This document shows, piece by piece, positions 46,579 through 56,134 of a stretch of DNA of 64,000 nucleotides. The position numbers and the translations under genes are program-made. Numbering within the stretch: position 1 is the stretch's first letter; every line of letters starts with the position of its first letter. The notes under the pieces are model-generated. The model made no database searches and was not told where the DNA came from. It saw nothing but the letters and a program-made list of their open reading frames with translations. Source of the DNA: Pseudomonas asturiensis (lineage in GTDB: Bacteria > Pseudomonadota > Gammaproteobacteria > Pseudomonadales > Pseudomonadaceae); the NCBI RefSeq assembly GCF_900143095.1, contig NZ_FRDA01000001.1, forward strand, positions 319,357-383,356. The letters run 5' to 3'.

Positions 46579-48600
46579 GATCATTTCCCGCACTTTCGAC
46601 GTCAGGTGATCGAACGCAAAGGGTTTGGTGATCATCTGCATGCCGGTGTCCAGGAAGCCTGCACGTGCCGCAGCATGCTCGGCGTAGCCAGTGATGAACA
46701 GCACTTTGAGGTCGGGGCGCAGTTGTCGGGCAATCTCCGCCAACTGGCGCCCGTTCATGCCGGGCAGCCCGACGTCACTGATCAGTAGATCAATGCGCTG
46801 ACCCGATTCCAGTACAGGCACCGCTGTCAGCGCGTCGCCTGCCTCAATGAACCTGTAACCCAGTTCGCTAAGCACCTCGCTGACCAATGCCCTGACGGCC
46901 GGATCGTCTTCGACGATCAGCACTGTTTCCCCGGCTTTGGCGTAAATCGCGTTGCTCTGGAAATTCTGTTCATCCTCGTCCTGATTGCCTTGGAAGCGTG
47001 GCAGGAAAAGTTGCACGGTGGTGCCCCGACCGACTTCACTTTTTATCGATACATGGCCATGTGACTGCTTGCTGAACCCATAAATCATCGACAGCCCCAG
47101 CCCTGTGCCCTGGCCGATAGGCTTGGTGGTGAAGAACGGGTCAAAAGCTCGGCTCATGACCGAGTCAGGCATGCCACACCCGTTGTCGCTGATGCTGAGA
47201 ACGACATAGTCACCCGGCAGCAGGTTTTCGTGGGCGTTGGTAAATACGGTGTCCAGTTGCTGGTTATACGTCTCGACGGTCAGCAGGCCACCGTCAGGCA
47301 TTGCATCCCGCGCATTGAGCACCAGATTGAGCAACGCGTTTTCCAGCTGGTTGGGATCGGCTTCGGCGGTCCACAGGTCATCCGACAGGCGCATGTCCAG
47401 CTGGATGCTCTCATTGACACTGCGCTGAATCAGTTCGCCCATGGCGTTGATCAGGTGGTTCATTTCCACCGGTTTGGAATCCAGCGACTGACGCCGCGAA
47501 AAAGCCAGCAGGCGGTGGGTGAGGGCGGCTGCGCGGTTGGCTGAGGTCACGCCCAGATCAATCAGGTTATCCAGGCCCTCGGTGCGTCCTCTGGCAAGGC
47601 GTCTTCTGATCAGCTCCAGGCTGCCGATGATGCCGGTCAGCATGTTGTTGAAGTCGTGGGCGATGCCCCCGGTCAGCTGCCCCACCGCTTCCATTTTCTG
47701 GGACTGCCGCAGCACTTCTTCCTTGTGTTGCAGCTGCGAAGTGCGTTCTTCGACTTGCTGTTCCAGTGTCTCGTTGAGGCGTCGCAGTTGGGATTCGGCC
47801 TGTTTGCGCTCGGTAATGTCAGATGTCACCCCGACCAGGGAGCTGACCTGACCCTGATTGTTGCGAATGGCTCGGGCACGCACGTCCACCCAATTGAGCG
47901 ATCCATCCGGCCACACATTACGGTATTCGATGATGAAGTCGACGCCCGTGTCCAGGCTGCGCTGCAGCGCTGACTGCATGCGTGGCTGGTCATCGGGATA
48001 GACCACACGCAGCCAGTCGTCATAGCTGAACGGCTCATGTTCTTCGCGGCCATAATGACCTCGGGTGATCGCCGAGCACGTGATCTGCAGGCGTTCCGCT
48101 TGCAACTCCCATGACCCGAGGCGTCCGGCCTTGAGTGCATTCTGCAGGCGTTTTTCGCTTTCAAGCAGGTCCTCAAGGTGCAGCCGGGCTTGGTACTGTC
48201 GTCGTCGCCCGCGTACGGCGGTCGCCACCAGACTGACCAGAGTAATGGGGTGGAAGGGTCTTTCAAGAAACGTGACATTGCCCAGCAGGCTGCCCAGGCG
48301 CGCCGATGGATTCTGTTCGGGGCCGCCGTGATGCGTCAGCAATACGATGGGCAGGTCCGACCAGGCTGGCTGCTGGCTCAGTAAATCCAGAAGCGGGCTG
48401 ATATCGACGGTGCGCAGTGCCTCATCGGCAATCACCGCAACCCCGGCACCCGTCTGCAGCTCGCCAACGAGCTCGTTCAGGTCGCGTGCAACTGTGGCCG
48501 GATAACCGGCTTCCTTGAGGATCATCAGGGCAATCTGGCCGTCACGCCCTCGCGGAGCCAGGATGATCGCCCGTTCTGAAAGTTGCCCTGGAGTGCTCAC
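46570..48600 (-). CDS. PAS hybrid histidine kinase partnered with KaiC
   Basis: A 676-residue protein. Residues 10-130 look like a degenerate receiver (an Asp at 59, but no N-terminal acidic pair). A PAS domain follows at about 153-265, a coiled coil, a dimerisation helix with His315 in the HDFNN form, an ATPase domain ([30 protein letters not shown]) and a C-terminal receiver ([15 protein letters not shown]). The GTG start overlaps the kaiC stop codon (GTGA), so it is made with KaiC. No membrane segment. Confidence 0.88.
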   Translation of the reverse strand: MSTPGQLSERAIILAPRGRDGQIALMILKEAGYPATVARDLNELVGELQTGAGVAVIADEALRTVDISPLLDLLSQQPAWSDLPIVLLTHHGGPEQNPSARLGSLLGNVTFLERPFHPITLVSLVATAVRGRRRQYQARLHLEDLLESEKRLQNALKAGRLGSWELQAERLQITCSAITRGHYGREEHEPFSYDDWLRVVYPDDQPRMQSALQRSLDTGVDFIIEYRNVWPDGSLNWVDVRARAIRNNQGQVSSLVGVTSDITERKQAESQLRRLNETLEQQVEERTSQLQHKEEVLRQSQKMEAVGQLTGGIAHDFNNMLTGIIGSLELIRRRLARGRTEGLDNLIDLGVTSANRAAALTHRLLAFSRRQSLDSKPVEMNHLINAMGELIQRSVNESIQLDMRLSDDLWTAEADPNQLENALLNLVLNARDAMPDGGLLTVETYNQQLDTVFTNAHENLLPGDYVVLSISDNGCGMPDSVMSRAFDPFFTTKPIGQGTGLGLSMIYGFSKQSHGHVSIKSEVGRGTTVQLFLPRFQGNQDEDEQNFQSNAIYAKAGETVLIVEDDPAVRALVSEVLSELGYRFIEAGDALTAVPVLESGQRIDLLISDVGLPGMNGRQLAEIARQLRPDLKVLFITGYAEHAAARAGFLDTGMQMITKPFAFDHLTSKVREMIEA

Positions 48601-50078
48601 AATTCATCGTCCGTCAGCAGCGGTTTGCTTTCGCCCAGATAGGTTGGAACCCCTCGCAGAACGCCTTGAAAGGCTTCCAGCGGGGCGCCGATTTTCAAGC
48701 CTTTACTGCTGATGCGATACTCGCGAATCGTGGATTCGTGGGTGCCGGTGCGCTTTTTGATGATCGAAATGGCTCTGCGTACCTGGCCAAGCGCTTCGAA
48801 ATAGCGCAACAGAATCACACTGTCTGCCAAGTAGGTGATGTCGACGGGGGAGCGCATGTCGCCGACCAGTCCATGCTGGGCGACGGTCATGAAAGTCGAT
48901 GCGCCTTGACGATTGAGGTAGAGCAAAAGCTCGTGCATGTGCAGCACCAGTGCGTTCTCTTCCGGCATTGATGCCTGATAGCCGTTGATGCTGTCGATGA
49001 CCACCGTCTTGATCTGCTTTTTATCCACGGCACGTCTGACGCGATGAGAGAACTCGCCGGGGGACAATTCTGCAGCGTCGATCTGCTCGATCACCATATT
49101 GCCGGTTTCCTGCAGCGAGCGCAGATCGATGCCGATTTTGAGCATTCGCTCAAACAACAGGCCCAACTCTTCATCGAAGATAAACAGACCGACACGCTCG
49201 CCTCGCGCGACTGCCTGCGCCGCGAAAACCATCGAGATGAGGGATTTACCCGTGCCAGCCGGACCAAGAATCAGCGTGCTGGAACCGCCTTCGATGCCAC
49301 CGCCCAACAGGTCGTCAAGTTCCTGAATGCCGCTACTGGACTGTTTGCGTGAGTAGCTGGACCGATGCTCCGCAGCCACCAGGCGCGGGAACACATGGAT
49401 CCCGTCTTCGGCGATGGTGAAGTCGTGAAAGCCGCCACGGTATTTCTGGCCACGGTATTTGACGATCCTCAGGCGCCGGCGTTCGGCCCCGTAGGCCGGG
49501 GTCAGCGACTCGAGGCGGATCACGCCATGGGCAACACTGTGTACCGTCTTGTCCAGCGCTTCGGTGGTCAGGTCGTCCAGCAGCACCACCGTGGCGTCAT
49601 AGCGTGCAAAGTAATGCTTGATCGACAGAATCTGCCGACGATAACGCAACGAGCTTTGCGCCAGCAGGCGAATTTCCGAGAGGGAGTCGATGACCACTCG
49701 AGTGGGTTTGACGCGCTCGACCACTTCAAAAATCTGCCGTGTGGCTTCGCCCAGTTCCAGATCAGAGGAGTAAAGCAGGCTCTGATGGTGGTTGGTATCC
49801 AGGAAGTTCTCAGGCGGCGTCAGCTCGAAAATCCTGATGTGCTCATCCAGCTCCCAGCCATGGGAGCGAGCGCCGTCGCGTAACTCGCGCTCAGTCTCGG
49901 AGAGCGTGATGTACAAGCACACTTCGCCAGCGTCTGCCCCAGCCAACAGAAACTGCAGTGCTACGGTTGTCTTGCCGGTTCCGGGTTCTCCTTCGAGAAG
50001 GAAAACGTGACTGCGTGAAAGACCACCCGAAAGGATGTCGTCCAGACCTTCAATGCCGGTTGCCGCTTTTGACGTATT
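48597..50078 (-). CDS. kaiC: KaiC-like circadian-clock-family ATPase
   Basis: About 493 residues with two RecA-like domains. CI has Walker A GEPGTGKTT near residue 30 and acidic residues in TLSETERE; CII has GPAGTGKSL near 272 and FDEE near 301. Outside cyanobacteria KaiC proteins have been linked to stress tolerance in Pseudomonas and Legionella rather than clocks. The tail reads RGVPTYLGES, so the positions I align with the cyanobacterial Ser-Thr phosphorylation pair are Gly-Glu. The start is uncertain: TTG 50078 (AGAGGG upstream) or TTG 50126. No kaiA or kaiB is present. Confidence 0.87.
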   Translation of the reverse strand, partial: NTSKAATGIEGLDDILSGGLSRSHVFLLEGEPGTGKTTVALQFLLAGADAGEVCLYITLSETERELRDGARSHGWELDEHIRIFELTPPENFLDTNHHQSLLYSSDLELGEATRQIFEVVERVKPTRVVIDSLSEIRLLAQSSLRYRRQILSIKHYFARYDATVVLLDDLTTEALDKTVHSVAHGVIRLESLTPAYGAERRRLRIVKYRGQKYRGGFHDFTIAEDGIHVFPRLVAAEHRSSYSRKQSSSGIQELDDLLGGGIEGGSSTLILGPAGTGKSLISMVFAAQAVARGERVGLFIFDEELGLLFERMLKIGIDLRSLQETGNMVIEQIDAAELSPGEFSHRVRRAVDKKQIKTVVIDSINGYQASMPEENALVLHMHELLLYLNRQGASTFMTVAQHGLVGDMRSPVDITYLADSVILLRYFEALGQVRRAISIIKKRTGTHESTIREYRISSKGLKIGAPLEAFQGVLRGVPTYLGESKPLLTDDEL

Positions 50079-50300
50079 CAAGTATCGCCCTCTGATGACT
50101 GACGGAGCAGTAGTAGTGTCACCCAATACTGGACATCATGGCACTACGACGGTTCACACTAATTTGCCGGGCAAGGGGTGCTGGAAACCTCGAAAAAGCA
50201 TGGATGAGGATCCGGCAAATGTCCTATCAGCCGCCTACGACTGCCATGCCTGGCTTGTTATAGTCGGTTGATTCCATAAAAGCCTTTCAAGGATTTTGCC

Positions 50301-51113
50301 ATGCCTGATTACCAAACCTTGCTGGTCGAGCTGAACGACAACATCGCCCACGTGCAGATTAATCGTGCAGACAAGGTCAACGCCATGAGCGAAGCGTTCT
50401 GGACCGAAATCATCGAGATCTTCCAGTGGATCGATCGTGAAGACGAGGTGCGGGTCGTGGTGCTCAGCGGTGCCGGTAAACACTTCTCATCCGGCATCGA
50501 CCTGAAAATGCTGGCATCGGTCGCCGGTCAGCTAGGCAAGGACGCAGGGCGCAATGCCAGGGTGCTCAGGCGCACGATTCTCGACATGCAGGCCTCATTC
50601 ACAGCCGTAGACAAGTGCCGAAAGCCGGTTCTGGCTGCCATTCAGGGTTACTGCCTGGGCGGCGCCATTGATCTGGTGTCGGCCTGCGACATGCGCTATG
50701 CCGCCGCCGACGTGCAGTTCGCGATTCGTGAAATCGACATGGGCATGGCGGCTGACGTCGGGACCTTGCAACGCCTGCCAAAGATCATCCCCGATGGCAT
50801 CATGCGTGAGCTGGCTTACACCGGCCGCATGGTCGGTGCAGAGGAAGCCTTGCGGATCGGATTGGTCAACCGGGTATTCGACGACACGCCTGCGTTGCTG
50901 GAAGGCGTCATGGCGGTTGCTCGTCAAATCGCCGAAAAATCGCCCATCGCCATCGAGGGCACCAAACAGATGATCGGTTACATGCGTGACCACAGCGTGG
51001 ACGATGGCCTTGAGCACGTTGCTATCTGGAACGCTGCCATGTTGCAATCAGCGGACCTGAAGCTGGCAATGGTTGCGCAGATGAGCAAGCAGAAGCCGGT
51101 CTTTGACAATTGA
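50301..51113 (+). CDS. Crotonase, delta3,5-delta2,4-dienoyl-CoA isomerase-like
   Basis: A 270-residue enoyl-CoA hydratase/isomerase family protein. The oxyanion-hole segments are HFSSGIDLKML and AIQGYCLGGAIDL. The catalytic region reads EIDMGMAADVGTLQRLPK, which matches the dienoyl-CoA isomerase (ECH1) signature with its extra acidic residues rather than simple hydratases. Such enzymes shift double bonds of odd-position unsaturated fatty acids in beta-oxidation. Single gene, upstream of nudC. Confidence 0.85.
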   Translation: MPDYQTLLVELNDNIAHVQINRADKVNAMSEAFWTEIIEIFQWIDREDEVRVVVLSGAGKHFSSGIDLKMLASVAGQLGKDAGRNARVLRRTILDMQASFTAVDKCRKPVLAAIQGYCLGGAIDLVSACDMRYAAADVQFAIREIDMGMAADVGTLQRLPKIIPDGIMRELAYTGRMVGAEEALRIGLVNRVFDDTPALLEGVMAVARQIAEKSPIAIEGTKQMIGYMRDHSVDDGLEHVAIWNAAMLQSADLKLAMVAQMSKQKPVFDN

Positions 51114-51152
51114 AGCGCTAGCACGCTTGCGTTCAAACAGAGGAGTTTTTCC

Positions 51153-52001
51153 ATGACGCGCCCGGAGCGTTGGACGACCGCAGTGCTGGATATCGAGGCC
51201 AGTGGCGGTTGGGCTGTGGTCCATGGCGACCAGGGGTTTCTGCTTGACGGCAACGGTGTATTGTTCCCCAGAGCCTGGCTCAAAGGACTGGATCTGCCGG
51301 TGCAGAGCGAGCACGGCATCGGGCACTTTGACGGCGAGGCGGTTTACCTGCTGGTGCTGGAGCGGTCAGTACCGGTTGAGGGCTGTTCCTGGCAGGGCTT
51401 GCGGCAATTCATGCTGGAAGGCGACTTTGCGGTATTTCAAAAGCTCGGCTATGCCGCACAGATCAGCACATGGGCCAGAGAACACCGTTTTTGCGGCGCC
51501 TGTGGCCGTCCGACCGTACAGGTGCGTGGCGAGCGTGCCATGTACTGCGAACACGACAACCTGCGTTTCTACCCACGCATCTCCCCGAGCATGATTGTAT
51601 TGATCACGCGAGGCGATGAGATCCTGCTGGCCCGGTCGCCGCGCTTCGTGACAGGCGTCTACAGCACCCTGGCAGGGTTCGCCGAGCCCGGCGAGTCGGC
51701 CGAGGATTGCGTGCGCCGTGAGGTGATGGAGGAAGTGCAGATCCGCATCAAGAATCTCAAGTACATGGGCAGCCAGTGCTGGCCGTTTCCGCACTCGATG
51801 ATGCTGGGTTTTCATGCCGAGTACGAGAGCGGTGAGATCGTGCCGCAGGCCGATGAAATCGAGGATGCGCGCTGGTTCAGGATCGACGATCTGCCACCAT
51901 TGCCGGCCAGCCGCTCGATTGCGCGCTATCTCATCGAAGCGTATCTGGCCGAGCGATCAGGCTCCCCCGAACCAGTGCTGCCAGGCCAGACGCACGGTTA
52001 G
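51153..52001 (+). CDS. nudC: NADH pyrophosphatase (NAD-cap hydrolase)
   Basis: A 282-residue NudC. A zinc ribbon near residues 113-130 (FCGACG then MYCEHDN) precedes a Nudix box starting GFAEPGES and containing REVMEE, followed by [11 protein letters not shown], the NudC-specific quinone/NAD motif (usually SQPWPFP). The ribbon shows three Cys, with His or Asp at the fourth metal position, a variation from the E. coli four-Cys site. The 3' 45 bases overlap the convergent permease gene. Confidence 0.92.
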   Translation: MTRPERWTTAVLDIEASGGWAVVHGDQGFLLDGNGVLFPRAWLKGLDLPVQSEHGIGHFDGEAVYLLVLERSVPVEGCSWQGLRQFMLEGDFAVFQKLGYAAQISTWAREHRFCGACGRPTVQVRGERAMYCEHDNLRFYPRISPSMIVLITRGDEILLARSPRFVTGVYSTLAGFAEPGESAEDCVRREVMEEVQIRIKNLKYMGSQCWPFPHSMMLGFHAEYESGEIVPQADEIEDARWFRIDDLPPLPASRSIARYLIEAYLAERSGSPEPVLPGQTHG

Positions 52002-52736
52002 GCCCAGCACCACGGTGATGAACACAGGGCGGATAAACTTCGCGCCGCCCTTGATCGCTGTGCCCGCACCGAAGTACGCGCCAAACATGACCGCCAGACC
52101 CATGCACAGGCCGATCACATAGTCCACCTGGCCGGAGAACATGAACACCGACAGCGCCACGGCGTTACTGACGAAGTTCATGCTGCGCGCCACACCGCTG
52201 GCCTTCACCAGGTCGACCGGGTAGATCAGCAGCGTGCTGACCGTCCAGAACGCCCCAGTGCCCGGTCCGGCGACACCGTCGTAAAACCCCAGACCCAGGC
52301 CTTGTGGCAGTTGCCATTTCTTCTTGATCGGCGCATCGCTGTCCAGCGGCGCCTTGGGCGTACCGCCGAACAGCAGGTACAGGCCGCAGCCGAACACAAT
52401 CACGGGCAGCATCTGGTTCAACCATTCGGCGGGCAGGTAATGCGCAATGATCGCACCGATAGCCGCGCCGGCAGCGGTGCCGATAATGGCGTGAACCCAC
52501 TGTTTTGGATCGAACAGCTTACGCCGATAGAACGTAAAGCTTGCAGTCGCCGAACCAAAGGTTGAACTGAGCTTGTTGGTGCCCAGCACCAGATGGGGTG
52601 GCAGGCCTGCTGTCATCAATGCAGGTGTGGTGAGCAGCCCGCCGCCGCCTGCGATGGCGTCGATGAATCCGGCAATGAAGGCTACCACCGCCAGAATGGC
52701 CAGGGTGGTCAGGTCGACGCTGAGTTCGAAGGGCAT
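51957..52736 (-). CDS. TSUP family sulfite/organosulfur permease
   Basis: A 259-residue membrane protein with about eight helices and two copies of the TSUP motif: [18 protein letters not shown] near residue 23 and [15 protein letters not shown] near 150. TSUP (TauE/SafE) proteins export or import sulfite, taurine-derived sulfur compounds or other anions; the substrate is not evident. It ends inside the nudC coding region on the other strand. Confidence 0.87.
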   Translation of the reverse strand: MPFELSVDLTTLAILAVVAFIAGFIDAIAGGGGLLTTPALMTAGLPPHLVLGTNKLSSTFGSATASFTFYRRKLFDPKQWVHAIIGTAAGAAIGAIIAHYLPAEWLNQMLPVIVFGCGLYLLFGGTPKAPLDSDAPIKKKWQLPQGLGLGFYDGVAGPGTGAFWTVSTLLIYPVDLVKASGVARSMNFVSNAVALSVFMFSGQVDYVIGLCMGLAVMFGAYFGAGTAIKGGAKFIRPVFITVVLGLTVRLAWQHWFGGA

Positions 52737-52809
52737 GGAGGGCGGCTTATGGCAGAGGGGCAGAATGGCGGCGCATTCTAACCCTTTGCCGAATGTTGCA
52801 GGAAGCCTG

Positions 52810-53958
52810 TCAAATATCGGCGAGCGCTATCCAGCGTTGCTGCTCGGCGGCCAGACGGATTGCCGCGGCCAGGCGTTCGATCTGCCAGGCCTCTTCGAAA
52901 TCCGGGCCGCGACTGCCTTGCCCGCACATCGACAGGATCAGCGCCTGAACCTCCAGTGCCTTGAGTTCGTTGTAGCCCAGTTGATGGCCGGGAGCCGGGC
53001 AAAATGCCGCGTAGCCAGGCAGTGATGGTCCGGCCAACAGGCGCTGAAAACCGTCTCGTCCAGGATCACCTGCGCGATAAAGGCGCAGTTCGTTGAGGCG
53101 TTCCTGATCGAAGGCCAGCGTGCCTCGGGTGCCGCTGATTTCGAAGCTGAGATGGTTCTTGTAACCGTGCTTGAGCCAACTGCTGCTGAACGTGCCGCGT
53201 GCGCCGTTGGCGAAACGCAGCAGGGCATGGGTCTGGTCGTCGACGGCAATGTCGCGCAGTTCCGTGCTGCCAGCGCTGGCAGGGCGTTGGCGATGGACAG
53301 TGCTGACATCGGCGCACACCGCTTCAACGTCACCCAGCAGGTAACGCGCCATGGCCAGCAGGTGGCTACCCAGATCGGCCAAGGCACCGCCCGCGTGAGC
53401 GGCTTCGCAGCGCCACGACCAGGGCGACTGTGCATTGCCCATGAAGTCTTCGCTGAATTCACCCTGGAAGCTGATGATGTCGCCCAGTTCACCAGCGTCG
53501 ATCATTTTTCGGGCCAGGCCAATCATCGGGTTGTGCTGATAGTTGTAACCCACCTGTGTCACGACACCAGAGGCCTTGGCGCTGCGGCGCATCTGATCGG
53601 CCTGGGCCAGGCTGACGGCCAATGGTTTTTCACAATACACCGCCTTGCCGGCGGCAATGGCAGCCATGGCCATCGGAAAATGCAGATGATTGGGCGTGGT
53701 GATCGCGACGATCTGTACCTGAGGGTCGTCGATCAGTTGCTGCCAGTCGGCATGGCTGTGATCGAAACCCCAGGCCCGTGCGCAGTGCTCGGCGCGTACG
53801 CTGTCGGCGTCGGCCAACGCGGCAAGGCGAATACGTGCAGGAAGGTCGAGGGCCGCACGGGCATTGCCAAACGCCAAGGCATGCGCGCGGCCCATGAAAC
53901 CGGTACCGATCAGGCCGATACCGAATTCGGGCAACGTGGAAGAGTGGGGTTCGCGCAT
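52810..53958 (-). CDS. Gfo/Idh/MocA family oxidoreductase
   Basis: A 382-residue NAD(P)-dependent dehydrogenase. The N-terminal Rossmann motif is GLIGTGFMGRAHA; the catalytic EKP motif (YCEKPLAV) lies near residue 114; the C-terminal substrate domain includes GGALADLGSHLLAM with Asp and His. Members act on inositols and other cyclic or linear sugars; the substrate is not known. It has its own upstream region with two AT-rich repeats, so it is probably regulated separately from the SDR gene upstream. Confidence 0.88.
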   Translation of the reverse strand: MREPHSSTLPEFGIGLIGTGFMGRAHALAFGNARAALDLPARIRLAALADADSVRAEHCARAWGFDHSHADWQQLIDDPQVQIVAITTPNHLHFPMAMAAIAAGKAVYCEKPLAVSLAQADQMRRSAKASGVVTQVGYNYQHNPMIGLARKMIDAGELGDIISFQGEFSEDFMGNAQSPWSWRCEAAHAGGALADLGSHLLAMARYLLGDVEAVCADVSTVHRQRPASAGSTELRDIAVDDQTHALLRFANGARGTFSSSWLKHGYKNHLSFEISGTRGTLAFDQERLNELRLYRAGDPGRDGFQRLLAGPSLPGYAAFCPAPGHQLGYNELKALEVQALILSMCGQGSRGPDFEEAWQIERLAAAIRLAAEQQRWIALADI

Positions 53959-53988
53959 GACAGTCTCCAGAAAGGATTGTTGTTATGC

Positions 53989-54031
53989 GGAAAATATATT
54001 CCAAATAAATAACCAATGGAAAATATAATTC
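53989..54031. promoter_or_regulatory. Repeated AT-rich operator candidates upstream of the Gfo/Idh gene
   Basis: GGAAAATATATTCC (53989-54002) and GGAAAATATAATTC (54018-54031) are near-identical, each partly palindromic (GGAA...TTCC), with a 29-base period, 31-73 bases ahead of the start codon. They lie in a strikingly AT-rich patch. The GGAA-N6-TTCC form resembles RpiR/LacI-type sugar operators. Confidence 0.45.
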
Positions 54032-54067
54032 ATTTATTCGCGGCGTGCAGCGTTTGTCCTGAAGGGC

Positions 54068-54835
54068 TCAGGACAGGAAGCCGCCATCCACATTCAGCGC
54101 AACGCCTGTGGTGTAGCTGGACGCCTCACTGGCCAGATACAACACGGCGCCGGCCATTTCACTGGGTGCTGCCACACGCTTGAGCGGGATCTGCGCAAGT
54201 GCCATGTTGAGAATCGCGTCGTTCTTGACCAGTGCCGAAGCAAATTTGGTGTCGGTCAGCCCCGGTAGCAGAGCGTTGCAGCGAATGCCGAACGCTGCGC
54301 ACTCTTTGGCGAACACTTTGGTCATGTTGATGACCGCCGCCTTGGTCATCGAATAGATACCCTGAAACGCACCCGGTGAAACAGCATTGATCGATGCAAC
54401 GTTGATAATGCTGCCGCCGCCGTTCTCGCGCATCAGCTTGCCGGCCTCGACCGACATGAAGAAGTAACCGCGAATGTTCACGTCCACGGTTTTCTGAAAG
54501 GCGCTCAGGTCGGTGTCCAGCACATTGCAGAACTGCGGGTTGGTCGCGGCGTTGTTGACCAGAATATCCAGACGGCCGAATTGTTGTCGAATCTGTTCGA
54601 AGGCGCTGCTGATCTGCTCCATCTCACCGATGTGGCAAGCGATGGCCGTGGCCTTGCCGCCCTCGGCCGTGATGGCGTCAGCCACCGCCTGACATCCGTC
54701 GATTCTGCGGCTGGACACGATCACATGGGCCCCTTGCTGGGCAAGCAGCCTGGCGATGGCCTCACCAATCCCGCGGCTGGCGCCGGAAACGAAAGCAATC
54801 TTGCCGTCGAGGTCGAAAAGCTGGGTTCTGGACAT
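54068..54835 (-). CDS. SDR family oxidoreductase
   Basis: A 255-residue classical short-chain dehydrogenase: cofactor motif SGASRGIGEA, NNAA, catalytic Ser in NVASINA and YSMTK with Tyr and Lys. AAGGAA precedes the ATG at 54835. It begins 24 bases after the phosphotransferase stop codon, so the two form a pair, a gene order also found in other Pseudomonas genomes near sohB. A role in fatty acyl metabolism is inferred from that context. Confidence 0.88.
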   Translation of the reverse strand: MSRTQLFDLDGKIAFVSGASRGIGEAIARLLAQQGAHVIVSSRRIDGCQAVADAITAEGGKATAIACHIGEMEQISSAFEQIRQQFGRLDILVNNAATNPQFCNVLDTDLSAFQKTVDVNIRGYFFMSVEAGKLMRENGGGSIINVASINAVSPGAFQGIYSMTKAAVINMTKVFAKECAAFGIRCNALLPGLTDTKFASALVKNDAILNMALAQIPLKRVAAPSEMAGAVLYLASEASSYTTGVALNVDGGFLS

Positions 54836-54858
54836 GTCTTTTCCTTGTTCTGATGTCA

Positions 54859-55926
54859 TCAAAGGCTGGATTTGGCGATTACATTCAGGCTCATGTGCTC
54901 CAGCAGCTTGTTCATTTGAATGAACTGCGCGAAGCGTTTGTCCTGGGTCTGGCCGTGGTAGAACCGGTAATAGATCTGCTGCACGATCCCCGCCAGACGA
55001 AACAGGCCGTAGGTGTAATAGAAGTCGAAGTTCTCGATCTGGATGCCAGCGCGTTCGGCGTAGTAGTCGACGAATTGCTGACGGGTCAGCATGCCGGGCG
55101 CATGACTGGGCTGGCGACGCATCAATTGCACTGGCGCAGGGTCGTCGGCCTGAATCCAGTAGGCGAGGGTATTGCCCAGGTCCATCAGCGGATCGCCCAG
55201 GGTCGTCAGTTCCCAGTCCAGCACGCCGATGATGCGCATCGGGTTATCGGGGTCGAGGATGACGTTATCGAAGCGGTAATCGTTGTGCACGATGCTGGAA
55301 ACCGGGGAGTCTGCAGGCATCTTGGCTGAAAGCCAGGCCTTGACCTGCGCCCAGGCCGGCGCGTCGGGCGTCATGGCTTTTTCGTAACGTTCAGTCCAGC
55401 CTAGAATCTGCCGCTGCACGTAGCCCTGCGGCTTGCCCAGGTCGCCCAGGCCACACGCCTGATAATCGACCCGATGCAGATCCACCAGCTTATCGATGAA
55501 GCTTTTGCACAGCGCCTGAGTATGCAGCGCATCAAGACCCAGCGCCGGCGGCAGGTCCGAGCGCAGGATGATGCCCTTGACGCGTTCCATGACGTAGAAC
55601 TCGGAACCGATCACTGACTCGTCGGTGCAGTGCAGATACGCCTTGGGGCAATAGGGAAATGCATCCTTGAGCTGATTGAGGATGCGGTACTCGCGGCCCA
55701 TGTCATGGGCTGAACGCGCCTTGTGCCCAAAGGGTGGCCGACGCAGCACCAGTTCCTGATCAGGGTACTGGATCAGGTAGGTGAGGTTTGACGCGCCGCC
55801 CGGAAACTGGCTGATGAGGGGCGCGCCGTGCAGGTCCGGAATGTGGGTCTTGAGGTACGGGTCGATCAGGGCGATGTCGAGTTCTTCGCCGCTACGAATG
55901 TCGGTGGACTGGTCAGTCAGCGCCAT
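54859..55926 (-). CDS. Aminoglycoside-phosphotransferase-family kinase (ACAD10-like)
   Basis: A 355-residue APH-fold protein. The nucleotide loop is GGASNLTY; Brenner's motif appears as VHNDYRFDN with the catalytic Asp, and the metal-binding motif as GVLDWELTTLGDPLMD. It belongs to the branch fused to acyl-CoA dehydrogenase in animal ACAD10/11, which phosphorylates 4-hydroxyacyl-CoA. This suggests, but does not prove, a role in hydroxy-fatty-acid breakdown together with the SDR gene. AGAAGGGA precedes the start. Confidence 0.87.
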   Translation of the reverse strand: MALTDQSTDIRSGEELDIALIDPYLKTHIPDLHGAPLISQFPGGASNLTYLIQYPDQELVLRRPPFGHKARSAHDMGREYRILNQLKDAFPYCPKAYLHCTDESVIGSEFYVMERVKGIILRSDLPPALGLDALHTQALCKSFIDKLVDLHRVDYQACGLGDLGKPQGYVQRQILGWTERYEKAMTPDAPAWAQVKAWLSAKMPADSPVSSIVHNDYRFDNVILDPDNPMRIIGVLDWELTTLGDPLMDLGNTLAYWIQADDPAPVQLMRRQPSHAPGMLTRQQFVDYYAERAGIQIENFDFYYTYGLFRLAGIVQQIYYRFYHGQTQDKRFAQFIQMNKLLEHMSLNVIAKSSL

Positions 55927-56072
55927 GCTTATCCCTTCTGCTTATTATGGTCAGCCCTAAACATTGACTAATCTAATGACCGACTGACCTGCGAACAACC
56001 GTGAGTCAGCCTTATAGGCTAGCGTGTTGCTGGCCAATCAGCGGCCTTGATTACCAGCCGTCGATGGACAGG

Positions 56073-56106
56073 CGAAAAAAAACCGAAGCCTGCAGGCTTC
56101 GGTTTC
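56073..56106 (-). terminator. Terminator after the SCP2 gene
   Basis: A 13-base perfect stem (AAACCGAAGCCTG and complement, nearly loopless) followed on the minus strand by a run of eight T, 29 bases beyond the SCP2 stop codon. It separates the SCP2/phosphatase unit from the phosphotransferase/SDR unit. Confidence 0.88.
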
Positions 56107-56134
56107 TTCATTTGCGTCACGCGGTGCTCGGGAC

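Noticed and set aside
48597..50126. A true circadian clock
   Set aside because: No kaiA or kaiB gene is present, and the phosphorylation pair appears to be replaced.
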